A stretch of 6,638 nt of DNA from Bacteroidales bacterium (GTDB lineage Bacteria > Bacteroidota > Bacteroidia > Bacteroidales > UBA12077), in the NCBI GenBank assembly GCA_030156305.1, contig JASGMZ010000168.1, positions 1 through 6,638 on the forward strand. The letters run 5' to 3'. Below are positions 5,307 to 6,638 of this stretch, one piece after another. Position 1 is the first letter of the stretch; every line of letters starts with the position of its first letter. The position numbers and the translations under genes were made by a program. The notes below the pieces were generated by a model. It saw nothing but the letters and a program-made list of their open reading frames with translations, had not been told where the DNA came from and did no database searches.

Positions 5307-6518
5307 TTAAATATGTCCTATAGGATCAGGATTCCCGTCAGGATCACCATTAACATAACCATCATTAACTGGATTTCCGTTAGTCATTAATAATATGCCG
5401 CACATGTGTGGAGCCGCCATTGATGTTCCGCTAATAGTATTATAACCACCATCTTTCCATGTAGATTTAATGCTAACACCGGGTTCGCAATAATCAACAG
5501 GAGGGTTTCCATAATTAGAGAATGATGCAAAATAATCGTTGCTATCCATAGCAGAAATAGTCCAGATATATTGTCCGTTAGCTCTTGCAGGTGAGTGATT
5601 GTTTGCGTCATCGCTTTCGTTTCCTGCAGCTAAAGCAAAATAAATTCCGTTGTTAGAAGCATTGATAACAGCATTGTCTAATGTTTCGGAAATACCACCG
5701 CCTAAACTCATATTAGCAGCATCGCCTGCTGAAGCGTGAGCAGCAACATAATCAACACCTGCGATAACGCCGGAAGTCGATCCGCTACCTCGCTTATCAA
5801 GTACCTTAACAGGAATTACAGTTGCTCCAGCAGCTATGCCAACTACACCAATAGCATTATCAATAGCTGCAACAGTTCCTGCGCAATGTGTTCCATGTCC
5901 ATTTTTGTCATCCAACGTTCCCGCATCAGGGCCTCTATCAAAAGCATTAAATCCACGGCTGCCATCAACATTTAAATCTTCGTGGTCTAAGTCGATACCT
6001 GTATCAATAATCCAGGCAACTTTACCAACTCCACTTCCGTATCCAACTCTTTCAATGCCATAAGGTACTTCCTGTCCTGAATCATTGCTGACATCATCAT
6101 TTTCCCAGGGTGGACGCATAATATGCATATCAGGCTCAATATATTTAACCCGTCCATCATTTTTCAACTCTTCCATGTCTGCTTCAGACATCTTTGCACT
6201 AAATCCTTTTAACACTTGGGCGTAAGCATTTAATACTTCAAATTCAGATGAAGATTTTGTTCGTAGCATAGATTCTGCCAATGCTTTAACTTCATGAATT
6301 CTTTCGTTGTATGATGCATCAGATGCTGATTTGAATTTTGTTGCATCGTCGTTTAGAACAATAATATACTGGCCCGGGATGATTTCTCCATTCATAGGGT
6401 CAGTAAGTTCTAACATCTCCTTTTCGGGTTGAATAACTTCATTGGTTGCTTCTTTTTCACAAGCAGTTAATGCAAATATACCGGCTAATACCGATATGAA
6501 AAAAATTCTTTGTTTCAT
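5307..6518 (-). CDS. S8 family subtilisin-like serine protease, lipoprotein (proteinase K-like)
   Basis: This 403-residue exported endopeptidase precursor has a signal peptide with lipobox LTAC (Cys20), followed by EKEATNE, so the enzyme is probably lipid-anchored, perhaps at the cell surface. Residues about 48-133 form an inhibitor I9-type propeptide (PGQYIIVLND, VLKGFSAKMSEADMEEL, VKYIEPDMHI) that normally assists folding and is then cleaved. The catalytic domain follows from about 150. Asp172 lies in WIIDTGIDLDHEDL, His208 in NGHGTHCAGTVA, the oxyanion-hole Asn300 in ALAAGNESDD, and the nucleophile Ser366 in SGTSMAAPHMCG. The triad and oxyanion residue are intact. The HGTHCAGT cysteine (Cys212) is the one seen in proteinase K relatives. 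Only 37 residues follow Ser366, ending DGNPDPIGHI. This is short but looks like a natural end, not a frameshift, and there is no type IX secretion C-terminal domain. It is followed by its own terminator and preceded by an AT-rich region without a clear promoter. Substrates are unknown. Confidence 0.93.
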   Translation of the reverse strand: MKQRIFFISVLAGIFALTACEKEATNEVIQPEKEMLELTDPMNGEIIPGQYIIVLNDDATKFKSASDASYNERIHEVKALAESMLRTKSSSEFEVLNAYAQVLKGFSAKMSEADMEELKNDGRVKYIEPDMHIMRPPWENDDVSNDSGQEVPYGIERVGYGSGVGKVAWIIDTGIDLDHEDLNVDGSRGFNAFDRGPDAGTLDDKNGHGTHCAGTVAAIDNAIGVVGIAAGATVIPVKVLDKRGSGSTSGVIAGVDYVAAHASAGDAANMSLGGGISETLDNAVINASNNGIYFALAAGNESDDANNHSPARANGQYIWTISAMDSNDYFASFSNYGNPPVDYCEPGVSIKSTWKDGGYNTISGTSMAAPHMCGILLMTNGNPVNDGYVNGDPDGNPDPIGHI

Positions 6519-6606
6519 AGTAAAAAATTTTAGGTTAAAAATAGTTGCTGCAATTAAATAAAAAATTTAATAAAATAAAAACACTGAAAACCCTACTAAT
6601 GAGAAT

Positions 6607-6625
6607 TTTATCGTTATTCGATAAG
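6607..6625. repeat. Short inverted repeat upstream of protease gene
   Basis: TTATCG (6608-6613) and CGATAA (6619-6624) form a 6-bp inverted repeat with a 5-nt spacer, about 90 nt upstream of the protease start. It could be an operator or the remains of a hairpin belonging to a gene outside the window; no T-run follows on either strand. The remainder of 6519-6638 is AT-rich with nothing else I can support. Confidence 0.3.
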
Positions 6626-6638
6626 ACAATTTATTCAG

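Noticed and set aside
5736..6063. Plus-strand open frames of 75-79 codons opposite the protease gene
   Set aside because: They are antisense to the conserved catalytic domain, and their Ser/Asn/Ile-rich composition is what the reverse of a coding strand would give.
6536..6543. TATTTTTA on the minus strand as a -7 element for the protease gene
   Set aside because: It lacks the final G of TAnnTTTG, has no TTG element at the right distance, and would leave a leader of only about 11 nt.

Overview
The window looks like a chromosomal segment of a member of the Bacteroidota, probably a free-living, Marinilabiliales/Bacteroidales-like organism, though the genus cannot be fixed from the sequence. The DNA is AT-rich and start codons lack clear Shine-Dalgarno sequences. 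Housekeeping promoters resemble the phylum's TTG-N~20-TAnnTTTG type. Three lipoproteins carry acidic residues right after the lipobox cysteine, and an ECF sigma gene is followed by a membrane protein ending in a PorT-like beta-barrel.

Layout. On the left, a tRNA-Asn(GTT) gene lies on the minus strand (89-162), with a good Bacteroidota-type promoter and an intrinsic terminator. A plus-strand kbl gene (414-1604) encodes glycine C-acetyltransferase and appears monocistronic. It converges on the rest of the window, which is all minus strand, and a bidirectional hairpin terminator (1626-1664) separates the two sides. Read in transcription order from the right, the minus-strand genes are: a lipid-anchored proteinase K-like S8 protease (6518-5307) with its own terminator (5277-5239); a three-gene operon of unrecognised lipoprotein (5164-4466), ECF sigma factor (4462-3917) and transmembrane anti-sigma-like/beta-barrel fusion (3912-2677), with gaps of only 3 and 4 nt; then a DUF4382 lipoprotein (2583-1684).

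The central observation is a self-contained envelope-signalling module. The third operon gene has a short cytoplasmic anti-sigma-like N-terminus, one inner-membrane helix, a long polar linker and a C-terminal outer-membrane beta-barrel. It could therefore connect the cytoplasmic sigma factor to the outer membrane in one polypeptide. This matches the architecture described as dual membrane-spanning anti-sigma factors (Dma) in Bacteroides thetaiotaomicron. The sequence adds a regulatory link: the same promoter-like element, CAACC-N15-TCGTCT, lies upstream of both the operon and the separate DUF4382 gene and nowhere else that I noticed. This suggests that the sigma factor drives its own operon and that both lipoproteins are its outputs. 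The protease, kbl and tRNA genes appear to be ordinary, independently transcribed neighbours.
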